The position numbers and the translations under genes were made by a program. From a virus, in the IMG/VR virus record IMGVR_UViG_3300008267_005230, positions 1-43,125 of that record: a stretch of DNA of 43,125 nt. One strand, written 5' to 3'. This document shows, in pieces, positions 8,206 to 15,811 of the stretch. The stretch's first letter is position 1; each line of letters begins with the position of its first letter. Under the pieces are notes generated by a model that worked only from the letters and a program-made list of their open reading frames with translations, ran no database searches and was not told the DNA's origin.

Positions 8206-9577
8206 TGGCAATTTCGCATAGTTTATAAAAACTTTCCATTTCTGGAAACACTTGTAAAAAGCTAGTGTCTCGTCTACTGTCCATGGCACTAAACCAATTG
8301 AAGAAATCTTTACGTCCTTCAATTAGTTTTTCACGAGAATGATTTGTATTCTCCATGTAGTCCACTACACGTTTAAATTTTTCATATTCAACGCTGGTAA
8401 ATTTGTCACTGGCATTATCATCTACATTGTCTTCCATGAACTTTAAACTGTCTTTCATGTAAGGCATGAATTCTTGTTTAGGTAATAGATTCATGTCATA
8501 TTGAAGAGGATCTCGAAGATATGGAGTATCGAAACGTACACGATGTTCTTTTTTGTCATCATACCATCCGTACTGTTTGCGCCATTCTAACATTTTTTCT
8601 AGTAAGGATTTAAATGTTGTAACACTTAAAATATTAAATGTAATCATAAAAGTAATAGGACTAGTTGTCTTTGTAAGATAAGTGTGAAAGTTTTCTTCCC
8701 ATACTGTTAAGTCAAGTCCTGTGCGAATATATTCAGCACGAGGTCCCCATGTGTCCATACTAGTAAACAATTTAAAATTTCTAATTTTGTTATTGACTTT
8801 AAGTTCTTCTACTTCTGTAGATAATCTATCAACTAACCCGGTCTTAACTCCAAGATTACTATTAACATTAAGTTCTAGCCAAGGCATAGGATCTTTGTTA
8901 ATCTTGTCAAGTAATCGCCATGTGCTCACGTGCATTAGGGGTTCACCGCCTGTAACTCGCATAATGTTTAATGTCTTACGCAGTTCTGGCCACCAACGCC
9001 AAAATGCATCCACATACGGATTATCTTCTTCACGACTGTATAACTTCATCCAATCAATGTCACATCGATGATTCTTAACTGTGGTTACTGGGCCATGTTC
9101 TTTAATTTCGTTGAAGAATCTTGTACTATATTTGGGATGACAGTATCCGCATTTAAAATTACATTCGTTACCAAAATTAATCTCGATATATTCAGGATTA
9201 ATATTTTGATCCCATGCACCTTTAGCTGTTTGTTCGTAGCGTTCTTCTGTAAAAATACTGGCATTACGAATATGGCGATCACTGATATATTCAGGACCCA
9301 TGGCTTCTATGTTCCAGCAATATTGACAACCGTCAGGCTTCTTACCCTCTAGCATCATCTTGCGTTCTTGTTTTTTGTGATCGGTATTGTGTAACGCACT
9401 AGGATTATCAAATACTTCAATTAAAGGGATCTTATGAGGAGCAGGATGATAACAACTGTGTGTTTCACCTGTTTGTAAGTACATAGTCACATGATGCCAT
9501 TTGGCAAGACAGAATGTAGGACTTACTTCATTCTCTACTTTTATCTTAATTGTTTTGATCTTTTCTTGTTCGTTCAT
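8189..9577 (-). CDS. radical SAM protein with N-terminal SPASM-like domain, divergent paralog
   Basis: The protein has 462 residues and is the longest of the three. The N-terminal cysteine region is FCLAKWHHVTMYLQTGETHSCYHP (C23, C42) and GCQYC (C84, C87), lacking the CC pair of its paralogs. The core motif CNFKCGYC uses C139, C143 and C146 after EINFGNE. MRVTGGEPLMH supplies GGEP, and FKLFTSMDTWGPRAEYIRTGLD is the core strand seen in all three. Its ATG overlaps the stop of the upstream glycosyltransferase as ATGA. It is probably an iron-sulfur SAM radical enzyme. A peptide or protein substrate is plausible because SPASM/twitch domains are common in peptide maturases, but this is inference. 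Confidence 0.8.
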   Translation of the reverse strand: MNEQEKIKTIKIKVENEVSPTFCLAKWHHVTMYLQTGETHSCYHPAPHKIPLIEVFDNPSALHNTDHKKQERKMMLEGKKPDGCQYCWNIEAMGPEYISDRHIRNASIFTEERYEQTAKGAWDQNINPEYIEINFGNECNFKCGYCHPKYSTRFFNEIKEHGPVTTVKNHRCDIDWMKLYSREEDNPYVDAFWRWWPELRKTLNIMRVTGGEPLMHVSTWRLLDKINKDPMPWLELNVNSNLGVKTGLVDRLSTEVEELKVNNKIRNFKLFTSMDTWGPRAEYIRTGLDLTVWEENFHTYLTKTTSPITFMITFNILSVTTFKSLLEKMLEWRKQYGWYDDKKEHRVRFDTPYLRDPLQYDMNLLPKQEFMPYMKDSLKFMEDNVDDNASDKFTSVEYEKFKRVVDYMENTNHSREKLIEGRKDFFNWFSAMDSRRDTSFLQVFPEMESFYKLCEIANEQYR

Positions 9578-10470
9578 TTAAAATACTTTCTCAGTGCATC
9601 TTGCATTTTTTTGTAGTAAACGGAACCGTCTGCATCAAGGTCAGCAATTTCAAGTCCATGAGTTTGTTTAATTTCTTGTCCGTAAAATTTAATTTTTTCT
9701 TCTGCATGATCAACAGTTTTATCTGCCCAATGTTCTTTCCAATAATCAGTCAAATATTCAAAATCTCTCACATTGGCATATTCCCAATCAGTGCAGTTAG
9801 TCATATAACAACCTTCTCTAGCACCTAGCATACTGTACAAGCCGTTGTCAACATCTCGCCCAACTGAGCACCATGTTATTAATCTGTAGTAGTTTTCCCA
9901 CCAAACTTGTTTTTTCATATCAGTAACTTTAGCGCCTTGGTCCAGTGACATTTTAACACCTTCACGGAAACCTGCCCGCCATGCTTGGAACGGTGTGGCA
10001 TTGGTGTAACTTTCGCTGTAGTTTGTATTAAACTGATGATATCTATGATCAAAACAAAACTCTACTAGACCTTTATGATCTGTAGGGTCTGAATTTTCGT
10101 GTGTTTTCATATCGTTAACAAACTTACGTGTCCACATCTTAAGGCCACCGTTACCATACATAAGATGATTAACGTGTACTCGTCCTGCCCAACTAAAGAC
10201 ATAGGTATCGTCAAACCCTAGTTCATCTAGGTCAACAACTACTTGAAAAAACTTGCTGTCAACAATATTATCAGCATCAACTGTGATAAAATATTCTGTT
10301 TCACTTTTGGCAGCGCAGGCTTTATGTGCGGCGTCGCTGCCTTTAACTCCATGTACACGTTTAGCCCATGGGACTTTTTTTAATAAGTCTGCATAATTTT
10401 TTTCTGCATTAGGCTCGTCATAACTTAAGAATACAATGTCTTGATCAATAACTTTAATTTTATTACTCAT
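9574..10470 (-). CDS. GT-A-type glycosyltransferase (GT2-like)
   Basis: The protein has 298 residues. Near the N-terminus IVFLSYDEPNAEKNYADLL is the first Rossmann-like strand and helix. VHGVKGSDAAHKACAAKSETEYFITVDADNIV follows, with DAD as the metal-binding DxD that holds the nucleotide sugar. Later YGNGGLKMWTR and NYSESYTNATPFQAWRAGFREGVKM resemble an acceptor-side region. No membrane segment is visible, so it is probably cytoplasmic. Sugar donor and acceptor cannot be read from the sequence. It is coupled to the genes on both sides by ATGA overlaps and sits directly before the radical SAM series. Confidence 0.7.
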   Translation of the reverse strand: MSNKIKVIDQDIVFLSYDEPNAEKNYADLLKKVPWAKRVHGVKGSDAAHKACAAKSETEYFITVDADNIVDSKFFQVVVDLDELGFDDTYVFSWAGRVHVNHLMYGNGGLKMWTRKFVNDMKTHENSDPTDHKGLVEFCFDHRYHQFNTNYSESYTNATPFQAWRAGFREGVKMSLDQGAKVTDMKKQVWWENYYRLITWCSVGRDVDNGLYSMLGAREGCYMTNCTDWEYANVRDFEYLTDYWKEHWADKTVDHAEEKIKFYGQEIKQTHGLEIADLDADGSVYYKKMQDALRKYFK

Positions 10471-11039
10471 GCTTTTTCCTTAATTCCGTAATTAGGAAAT
10501 CTTTTTAATGTTGCTACACTTATCTGAGAAAACTGTTGTTCGTGATCACTTTCAAAACTATAATCTATTTTACCATCAACTATGTTGTCAACATCAATTG
10601 TAAAGTATCTATATAGGTAATGAGGATCATCTTTTTTGCAAATATAAAATGTAATAGGCGGCAATACTTCTATTTTTTCTAGTGCTTCTTCATTAAAATA
10701 TACTGTCCATTTACTGTCATCTATACTGTGTTCAAGAACAACATTATCATCGGTGTGTAAGGTTACTGGCAAGATTTGAAATAAAGGTTTACTATACTCT
10801 ACTGTATCATTTTCTGAAATTGTGATGCCTTTGCTTAAATTATAAAAATATTCTATATTATATTTTCTAAAATCTTTTTTACCATTAATAAAATCATCTA
10901 TTAAAAATAGATCAATTTCAAATATTTTATAGTTGTCTTCTTTGACGTTACTTAATGAATGAACAGTACCTTCATTATCGTAATGAACATAAAAAGAATT
11001 ATATACTGTTCCGGAAGTTAAACGGTCTTTTCTGCTCAT
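10467..11039 (-). CDS. hypothetical protein, 190 residues
   Basis: I do not recognise a family. It begins MSRKDRLTSGTVYNSFYVHYDNEGTVHSLSN and is rich in aspartate, isoleucine, tyrosine and phenylalanine, suggesting a mostly beta soluble protein. There is no signal peptide, membrane segment or cysteine motif; one cysteine occurs in FYICKKDD. It sits between two glycosyltransferases with 4-base overlaps on both sides, so it is co-translated with them. It could be an accessory or scaffold subunit, or a substrate; nothing in the sequence decides this. Confidence 0.7.
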   Translation of the reverse strand: MSRKDRLTSGTVYNSFYVHYDNEGTVHSLSNVKEDNYKIFEIDLFLIDDFINGKKDFRKYNIEYFYNLSKGITISENDTVEYSKPLFQILPVTLHTDDNVVLEHSIDDSKWTVYFNEEALEKIEVLPPITFYICKKDDPHYLYRYFTIDVDNIVDGKIDYSFESDHEQQFSQISVATLKRFPNYGIKEKA

Positions 11040-11866
11040 AAGTTTTCCAATTTTTTAATTATGTCATCAGTAAGAAATTCATCTTCTACATAATGAAATA
11101 GTCCGTGCTGTTGAAAGTTTCCAACTTTTAAATTACCGTCATCACTGAAATAAGAAGATATAGCCGATGTCCATTTGTTAGGAATATTTTTCCAGCCTTG
11201 TATTGCTGGTTTCATATGTGTAAAGCTTGGTACTAGTGTATCTTTGGTAGTAAATTGTTCTTCACAGCCCATAAACTTAAGAGCTAATGCTACACTTACA
11301 TCCATACTGCAAAATGTCTGTGGAGAATTTTTAAGATGTAGCGGGTAAAATTTTCTCCACTGGTCAATAATAATTTCTAACCATTTAAAAAATTCATATG
11401 TTCTATCAATCTTTTTAAAATAAAACGCACCAGTGTAAGTGTTAACTAGATTATTAGCAGTAAACGTTTTTCTATAATAATCGTTGTTAATAATATTTCC
11501 TCGATAATCTAATACATTCGAAGTAAAAAATAAATCTTTTTGTTCAAGATATTTCCACCAATGATCATTGCTGTTTAGCAATAGCATGTCAGTGTCATAG
11601 ACAATATTTTCAACAAATGGACTTATGTGTATTACTTTCCATCGATTTTCAATTTTCCAAGATGACCCTTCTGCATCGTCGCCCCAGGGAATTGGCAGTA
11701 TGTGATCGAACGCATGTCTATACGATTCAGGTACTTCGTTATTAGTGACTAAACATGTTTCACGATATAACTTGTTGTTCTTTTTAATACTTAACGCCAA
11801 AGCGTAAGCCTGTCTTACGTAATCAACATTAGAATTTTGTGCTACAAAAATATGACCATTAGACAT
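11036..11866 (-). CDS. glycosyltransferase-like protein with DTD motif
   Basis: The protein has 276 residues. It opens with a strand and helix (GHIFVAQNSNVDYVRQAYALALSIK), then has NIVYDTDMLLL, whose DTD matches the DxD metal site of GT-A glycosyltransferases. NTYTGAFYFKK, followed by TFCSMDVSVALALKFMG, aligns in position with ATVFFFKK and NDYAFSIAIHML of the neighbouring 278-residue protein, so the two are paralogs. The layout resembles GT8-like enzymes, but the family cannot be fixed by eye. It overlaps the upstream gene by 8 bases and the downstream one by 4. Donor and acceptor are unknown. Confidence 0.6.
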   Translation of the reverse strand: MSNGHIFVAQNSNVDYVRQAYALALSIKKNNKLYRETCLVTNNEVPESYRHAFDHILPIPWGDDAEGSSWKIENRWKVIHISPFVENIVYDTDMLLLNSNDHWWKYLEQKDLFFTSNVLDYRGNIINNDYYRKTFTANNLVNTYTGAFYFKKIDRTYEFFKWLEIIIDQWRKFYPLHLKNSPQTFCSMDVSVALALKFMGCEEQFTTKDTLVPSFTHMKPAIQGWKNIPNKWTSAISSYFSDDGNLKVGNFQQHGLFHYVEDEFLTDDIIKKLENL

Positions 11867-12695
11867 TGTTAATCTGCCTTAATAAACTATACTTGTTCAT
11901 TACATGAACATCAACTGTTGATGTCTTAACTGGGGTAAAATCTGAAGAGTATCCTTCTTTCTGAACTAAAAACTTCATTACAGAATCTTCAATTCCAAAA
12001 AGAATATCAGAATCTCGTATGTAAAATAGTTTGCCAGGTAATTGATGTGCAAATGTTCCTAGAGTAAATCCATTGAGCATGTGTATAGCAATACTAAATG
12101 CATAGTCATTCCTAAAATTAGTACTGTGTATTTGATACACTAACTTATAATAGGTCCAGTTTTCCTTAATATGCTTGACTAGTGCAAACAATAATTTTGT
12201 ATTTGCTGTTTTCTTAAAGAAGAAAACTGTGGCCCAGTAAAAAGGAATACTGTGCTCACCTATTGTGGTAAATTCAGAAACATCACGCCATTGCGCTAGA
12301 TCAAACCCTTGTTGATAAATTAAAAAGTCATGAGGTTGATCCCAGCAATAGCTTAATGTTTTTGAATTTACAATATAATCTGAATCAATTACCAGTGTGT
12401 TCTCGTATGGAGTAAGATCGAACACACTATAACGTGTACTATTTTTCCAAGGAAGTTTAACACTCTTATTTGCACCGTCGTAAAAGTACTTTGAATTGGC
12501 CTGCTCTTCTTGGTCTAACTCTATAATTTTATCAAACACTGAAATATCTAACTTGTCAAAGATAGTTTTATCATCTGTTATGACTGTCACAGGAACTTCT
12601 AAAAATTGTGTTACCTTCTTTGCGGCGAACCAAGCCAGTTGTGCGTAATCAATTTCTTGATTATTATAGGCAAACAACACTACTCCGTTGGTCAT
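11859..12695 (-). CDS. glycosyltransferase-like protein with DSD motif
   Basis: The protein has 278 residues. The N-terminus GVVLFAYNNQEIDYAQLAWFAAKKV is followed by VPVTVITDD and then NTLVIDSDYIV, with DSD as the likely metal and nucleotide-sugar site. YWATVFFFKKTANTKLLF and NFRNDYAFSIAIHML match the same regions of the following 276-residue gene, so the pair arose by duplication. No membrane segment is seen. Its start overlaps the stop of the preceding small gene as ATGA. It belongs to the transcription unit that begins at the sigma-70 promoter upstream of 13039. Confidence 0.6.
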   Translation of the reverse strand: MTNGVVLFAYNNQEIDYAQLAWFAAKKVTQFLEVPVTVITDDKTIFDKLDISVFDKIIELDQEEQANSKYFYDGANKSVKLPWKNSTRYSVFDLTPYENTLVIDSDYIVNSKTLSYCWDQPHDFLIYQQGFDLAQWRDVSEFTTIGEHSIPFYWATVFFFKKTANTKLLFALVKHIKENWTYYKLVYQIHSTNFRNDYAFSIAIHMLNGFTLGTFAHQLPGKLFYIRDSDILFGIEDSVMKFLVQKEGYSSDFTPVKTSTVDVHVMNKYSLLRQINNV

Positions 12696-13039
12696 TTTAC
12701 TAGAGTCTCCACTGATCTACTGTTCTTAAGTTGTGAGTACTTGGTGTAATACTCATTAATAGAACTTTGATAAATTACTATCAGTGTTTCTAAAAAATTT
12801 TTAAGATTTTCAATGCTTATCGGAGTATGATTATCATCAATCAATACCATATCCTCATCATAGCCTAGATCCGTTAGTGTTTTAACAAAATTTATAAGGT
12901 CGCGAGTTACAGTAAATGTTCCACCGTTTTGATAATGGATCAAGTTTTGAAGAAATTCTTCTTTGAGTATGTGTTTTTGATTTGACAACGTAGTCATATA
13001 ATTGGCTACGTCAAAGGCTTTTTGGACGATTGGATCCAT
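12692..13039 (-). CDS. small conserved phage protein of unknown function
   Basis: The protein has 115 residues and is mostly alpha-helical (ANYMTTLSNQKHILKEEFLQNL, ENLKNFLETLIVIYQSSINEYYTKY). A central segment YQNGGTFTVTRDLINFVKTLTDLG looks like the part most likely to be conserved, and small proteins of this kind sit near tail-fibre genes in marine T4-like phages. No enzyme motif is visible. It has a clear AGGAG ribosome site and is the first gene after the sigma-70 promoter. It may be a chaperone or adaptor, but I would not assign a function. Confidence 0.65.
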   Translation of the reverse strand: MDPIVQKAFDVANYMTTLSNQKHILKEEFLQNLIHYQNGGTFTVTRDLINFVKTLTDLGYDEDMVLIDDNHTPISIENLKNFLETLIVIYQSSINEYYTKYSQLKNSRSVETLVK

Positions 13040-13062
13040 GACAACTCCTAGATTTAATAGTT

Positions 13063-13091
13063 ATTATACTATTTTATCTAAAAATTGTCAA
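13063..13091 (-). promoter_or_regulatory. perfect sigma-70 promoter heading the accessory block
   Basis: On the minus strand TTGACA (13091 to 13086) is followed by a spacer of exactly 17 bases and TATAAT (13068 to 13063). The -10 box ends 24 bases before the ATG at 13039, leaving room for a short leader with AGGAG. The -35 box is encoded by the last codons of the fibre-tip-like gene. Promoters of this type in T4-like phages are read by host RNA polymerase early in infection. No similar element was seen in the other gaps. Confidence 0.75.
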
Positions 13092-13976
13092 GTAAACTGG
13101 TGGTCCTAATCCTGTTTGATCGCCAGCATCATTATCGGTGAAAGTTATAGTAAATGCCAACGTGTTAGCAGTAGGTCTGCTTACACCAACCAAATATCGA
13201 TTTTCAGCATATTGTGTTACGCTAGAAGATTGAGTAAGGATATTACTGGCTGCGGCGCCAATGGTCAATGTTTGAAAACCTACAGCAGATCCTACGCTAC
13301 CGCCAGCATTAACTCCCCCGGTGATGTTTGTGCTAGATGCTCTAAAGTTAAGAGTACCAAAGCCGCTTAACATATTAGTCCAATCTGTGTCTTTGGTAGT
13401 TGCGGCAGCACCTGTTCTAGAAGCAGTAATCTGAATTGATCCGCCAGCGTTAAAGAAACAACGAATATGATCTGCTGCTGGTACTGTAAGACTTCCTGAA
13501 GTGTAACCTGCAAATGTCAGGGTGACGGTATGTGTAATGCTAGCCCCTAAAGCTGATGTACCCCAATTTGTACCCCTAGTTGTTGATGTTAAAGATACAC
13601 CCGAAGTAGTTTGTGCTGCTGCAACCACTGCTCGGTTAGCATTTACACCATTATCTGCAAAGTCTTGGTATTGGAGTCGAATAGCTTCTTGTACCACAGT
13701 TGACGGTGTAACATCAAATAAGGTCTGCCATGGGCTTCCAATGGTAGTACTAGCAGTAGAAACTCCAGTGTTAGTTTGATGTACCCTTGCTTTAGTAAGA
13801 TCGTCCCTTAACTGGTCCCATTGAGTAGAAGTCATTGTAGTACTTTGACTCACTGGGCTACTTGCAATTGGTTGACCATAACCTGTCGTACCAGTGCCAA
13901 TCCCCATTACTGATGAGATCACAGCCTGGATATTATTATAATCTTGAGCCGTTGCTCTTGTTCCTGATCCTGCCAT
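13074..13976 (-). CDS. virion structural protein, tail-fibre-tip-like
   Basis: The protein has 300 residues and is rich in Thr, Ser, Gly and Ala, like an extended beta phage adhesin. The N-terminus AGSGTRATAQDYNNIQAVISSVMGIGTG and TQWDQLRDDLTKARVHQT looks like a conserved attachment domain of marine myovirus fibre-associated proteins. The C-terminal half (VTLTFAGYTSGSLTVPAADHIRCFFNAGGSIQ, TLAFTITFTDNDAGDQTGLG) looks like a beta-sandwich of the receptor-binding kind. It follows the 594-residue fibre by 10 bases with AAGGAA as ribosome site. Fibre-tip function is inferred from location and composition. Confidence 0.6.
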   Translation of the reverse strand: MAGSGTRATAQDYNNIQAVISSVMGIGTGTTGYGQPIASSPVSQSTTMTSTQWDQLRDDLTKARVHQTNTGVSTASTTIGSPWQTLFDVTPSTVVQEAIRLQYQDFADNGVNANRAVVAAAQTTSGVSLTSTTRGTNWGTSALGASITHTVTLTFAGYTSGSLTVPAADHIRCFFNAGGSIQITASRTGAAATTKDTDWTNMLSGFGTLNFRASSTNITGGVNAGGSVGSAVGFQTLTIGAAASNILTQSSSVTQYAENRYLVGVSRPTANTLAFTITFTDNDAGDQTGLGPPVYLTIFR

Positions 13977-13986
13977 TTTATGTTCC

Positions 13987-15771
13987 TTACAATATTATTG
14001 CTTCAACTAGTTTTACATCTTCAGAGTCGTTGGTTTCTAAAGCTATAGCAAACGTATCTGGAAAATTGCCGGCTAATATAGCTGTGTTTCTTAAAACATT
14101 TCTAGCTGCACCTGCATATCCATTTCCTGCTGCTACTAATTTGTCGCCTTTCTTTACAGATCCAATAACTTTTACAGGAACACGACCTTTAAGAGCTACA
14201 TAAGTACCACCTTCTAGACCAGCATTCATCATATATGCAGGATTTGCACTCACTGCACCAAATGCTCTGTCACCAAATCTACAGGCTGTAACTTCAGCGT
14301 CGCCGCCGACAGTCATTACTGTTCCTACTTCATATTCATCATCAGCTAGATATTTTTCTGCCAAGTCAGCAAACAATGCACTGGTAGCAGTACCTTGGAA
14401 TAGTACAGCATTAAGGTTTCCAGCACTGTCTCTGCAAGGAACCGTAAACGGTGTTCCACTGCTGGCTGTGTCTATTGCAGTTGATCTGTAATTTGCACCA
14501 ACCAATAATGTGTTAGCTTGAGTAGCTGTTACTGCTGTAGTAGCTGAAGTTGCATTGCCTAAAAATCCAGCAGCACAAAGTCTGCCTGAAGAATCTCTTA
14601 CTGCAACTGTGTTAACTGTTCCAACTCCTGCAGAATCAACAGCAGCGGATCTATAGTTTGCTCCAACTTTTAATTCATCTGCTCTTGTAGTTGTTCCAAC
14701 AAACTCATTAGCATAAACTTTGTTAAAAACTGCGCCAGGAGCTCCGAGATTAGTATTTCCTGCAACGTCTGGAACTAATGCTGGAGCAGTTAGTCCAGTA
14801 TAAGGTGCTGCTGATGCTTGTGAAGCTGTTATGAATCTAAATTTAGTAAGGTTACTAGGCTGTGTATTATCAGCTAATCTTACGTCAATACCTTGATTTA
14901 AAGTTTTTCTTTCAATAATTACATCATTACTTGAAACTTTAACTTCTAAATCATCATCGTTACCTAGAGTATAACCTACGTCACCAAACTTAACATTAAT
15001 ATTTGGTGGACCAATAAAAGAAGTTGTACCTGTGCCTTTTTCAATAAAGTCGTCGGCGGTTCTTGTTTGACCGGCGCTGTTAACTAATCTTCTAGAAGCA
15101 CTAGCAGTACCCCAAAATGCAATGGAAGGTACTGGGCCACCCGGACTTACGTCTTCAGGCTGTAAGTTAGCCAGTGTAATACCTTTCTTAATTGCAGTGA
15201 AAGCGCCTGCGTTTCCTACGTTTAAAATATCTTGGCTAGCTGTGTTGAGTGTATACTCGCTGGACATAGAAATAGTATACGCTACTTTGCCGTCTACAAA
15301 GGCAGCAATTACAGCATATGGATTATTAGATGTGTCATATACTTTAATTGATTTTAATTGTGTTGTGCCAACGCCTGATAATCCCTGTGGACCTACTAGT
15401 ACAAAACTAGTCCCATTGTACACAAACAGCTGATTATTAGCAGTATCAAACCAAAAATCACCAGAACTTAACCCTGTTGGTTCGCTGCTACTGGATTCTG
15501 AGCCGCCACTAGTTTTCCATTTAGTAGTGCTCTGATCATAAAATTTAATCTTTTTAGCAGAGCTGTCGTACCACATTTGTCCGTTTATAGGACGCGGAGG
15601 AGCACTAGGACCGGCAAAATTTTCTAGCATGTGTACTAGATTTTCATTTTGCGCTTCTCCGTAGCCAGCGTAATTTTTTCCTATAAGCTTAATATCTAAC
15701 GTACTATCGATAGTTCCGTCTTCAACAACAGCTACAGTAGTTCCGTTATACTTATCTATGGTATATGCCAT
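13987..15771 (-). CDS. tail-fibre protein with N-terminal attachment domain and C-terminal ADLAEKY module
   Basis: The protein has 594 residues. Residues 1 to about 130 (IGKNYAGYGEAQNENLVHMLENFA, GQMWYDS, GDFWFDTANNQLFVYNG) match the N-termini of the 1079- and 897-residue proteins and probably attach the fibre to the baseplate. Residues 364 to 410 and 419 to 465 are a tandem duplication (KVGANYRS...RDSSGRL / LVGANYRS...RDSAGNL). From residue 466 the FADLAEKYLADDEYEVG module, with GAVSANPAYMMN and ALKGRVPVKVIGSVKKGD, matches the separate 179-residue protein. The module resembles Peptidase_G2-type intramolecular chaperone ends of phage appendages, which is suggestive only. A late promoter and AAGAGG lie upstream. 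Confidence 0.8.
   Translation of the reverse strand: MAYTIDKYNGTTVAVVEDGTIDSTLDIKLIGKNYAGYGEAQNENLVHMLENFAGPSAPPRPINGQMWYDSSAKKIKFYDQSTTKWKTSGGSESSSSEPTGLSSGDFWFDTANNQLFVYNGTSFVLVGPQGLSGVGTTQLKSIKVYDTSNNPYAVIAAFVDGKVAYTISMSSEYTLNTASQDILNVGNAGAFTAIKKGITLANLQPEDVSPGGPVPSIAFWGTASASRRLVNSAGQTRTADDFIEKGTGTTSFIGPPNINVKFGDVGYTLGNDDDLEVKVSSNDVIIERKTLNQGIDVRLADNTQPSNLTKFRFITASQASAAPYTGLTAPALVPDVAGNTNLGAPGAVFNKVYANEFVGTTTRADELKVGANYRSAAVDSAGVGTVNTVAVRDSSGRLCAAGFLGNATSATTAVTATQANTLLVGANYRSTAIDTASSGTPFTVPCRDSAGNLNAVLFQGTATSALFADLAEKYLADDEYEVGTVMTVGGDAEVTACRFGDRAFGAVSANPAYMMNAGLEGGTYVALKGRVPVKVIGSVKKGDKLVAAGNGYAGAARNVLRNTAILAGNFPDTFAIALETNDSEDVKLVEAIIL
14377..14517 (-). repeat. 47-residue coding repeat, copy 2 in the 594-residue fibre
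   Basis: Encodes residues 419 to 465 (ANTLLVGANYRSTAIDTASS...TATSA), directly before the ADLAEKY module. It matches copy 1 eight residues upstream and residues 4 to 50 of the 179-residue protein. Confidence 0.75.
14542..14682 (-). repeat. 47-residue coding repeat, copy 1 in the 594-residue fibre
   Basis: Encodes residues 364 to 410 (ADELKVGANYRSAAVDSAG...NATSA). It is the same length as copy 2 and the 179-residue protein copy, without indels by eye. Confidence 0.75.
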
Positions 15772-15793
15772 CTTTTAACCTCTTAATCTTATA

Positions 15794-15801
15794 TATTTAT
15801 A
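15794..15801 (-). promoter_or_regulatory. T4 late promoter TATAAATA
   Basis: An exact TATAAATA, the T4 late consensus, lies 23 bases before the ATG of the 594-residue fibre, in the 40-base gap after the 1079-residue fibre. AAGAGG follows as ribosome site. Confidence 0.8.
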
Positions 15802-15811
15802 TCTTACTGCA

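Noticed and set aside
8206-8322. Extended N-terminus of the second radical SAM gene from a TTG at 8322
   Set aside because: It would overlap the upstream gene by 134 bases, has no homologous counterpart in the paralog, and the ATG at 8205 places FC..PW at a position like the neighbour's.
13049-13080. Imperfect dyad (TAGAT...AATAG / CTATT...ATCTA) as a terminator
   Set aside because: It is AT-only with internal mismatches and lies across the sigma-70 spacer and -10 box, so the symmetry is more simply explained by promoter composition.
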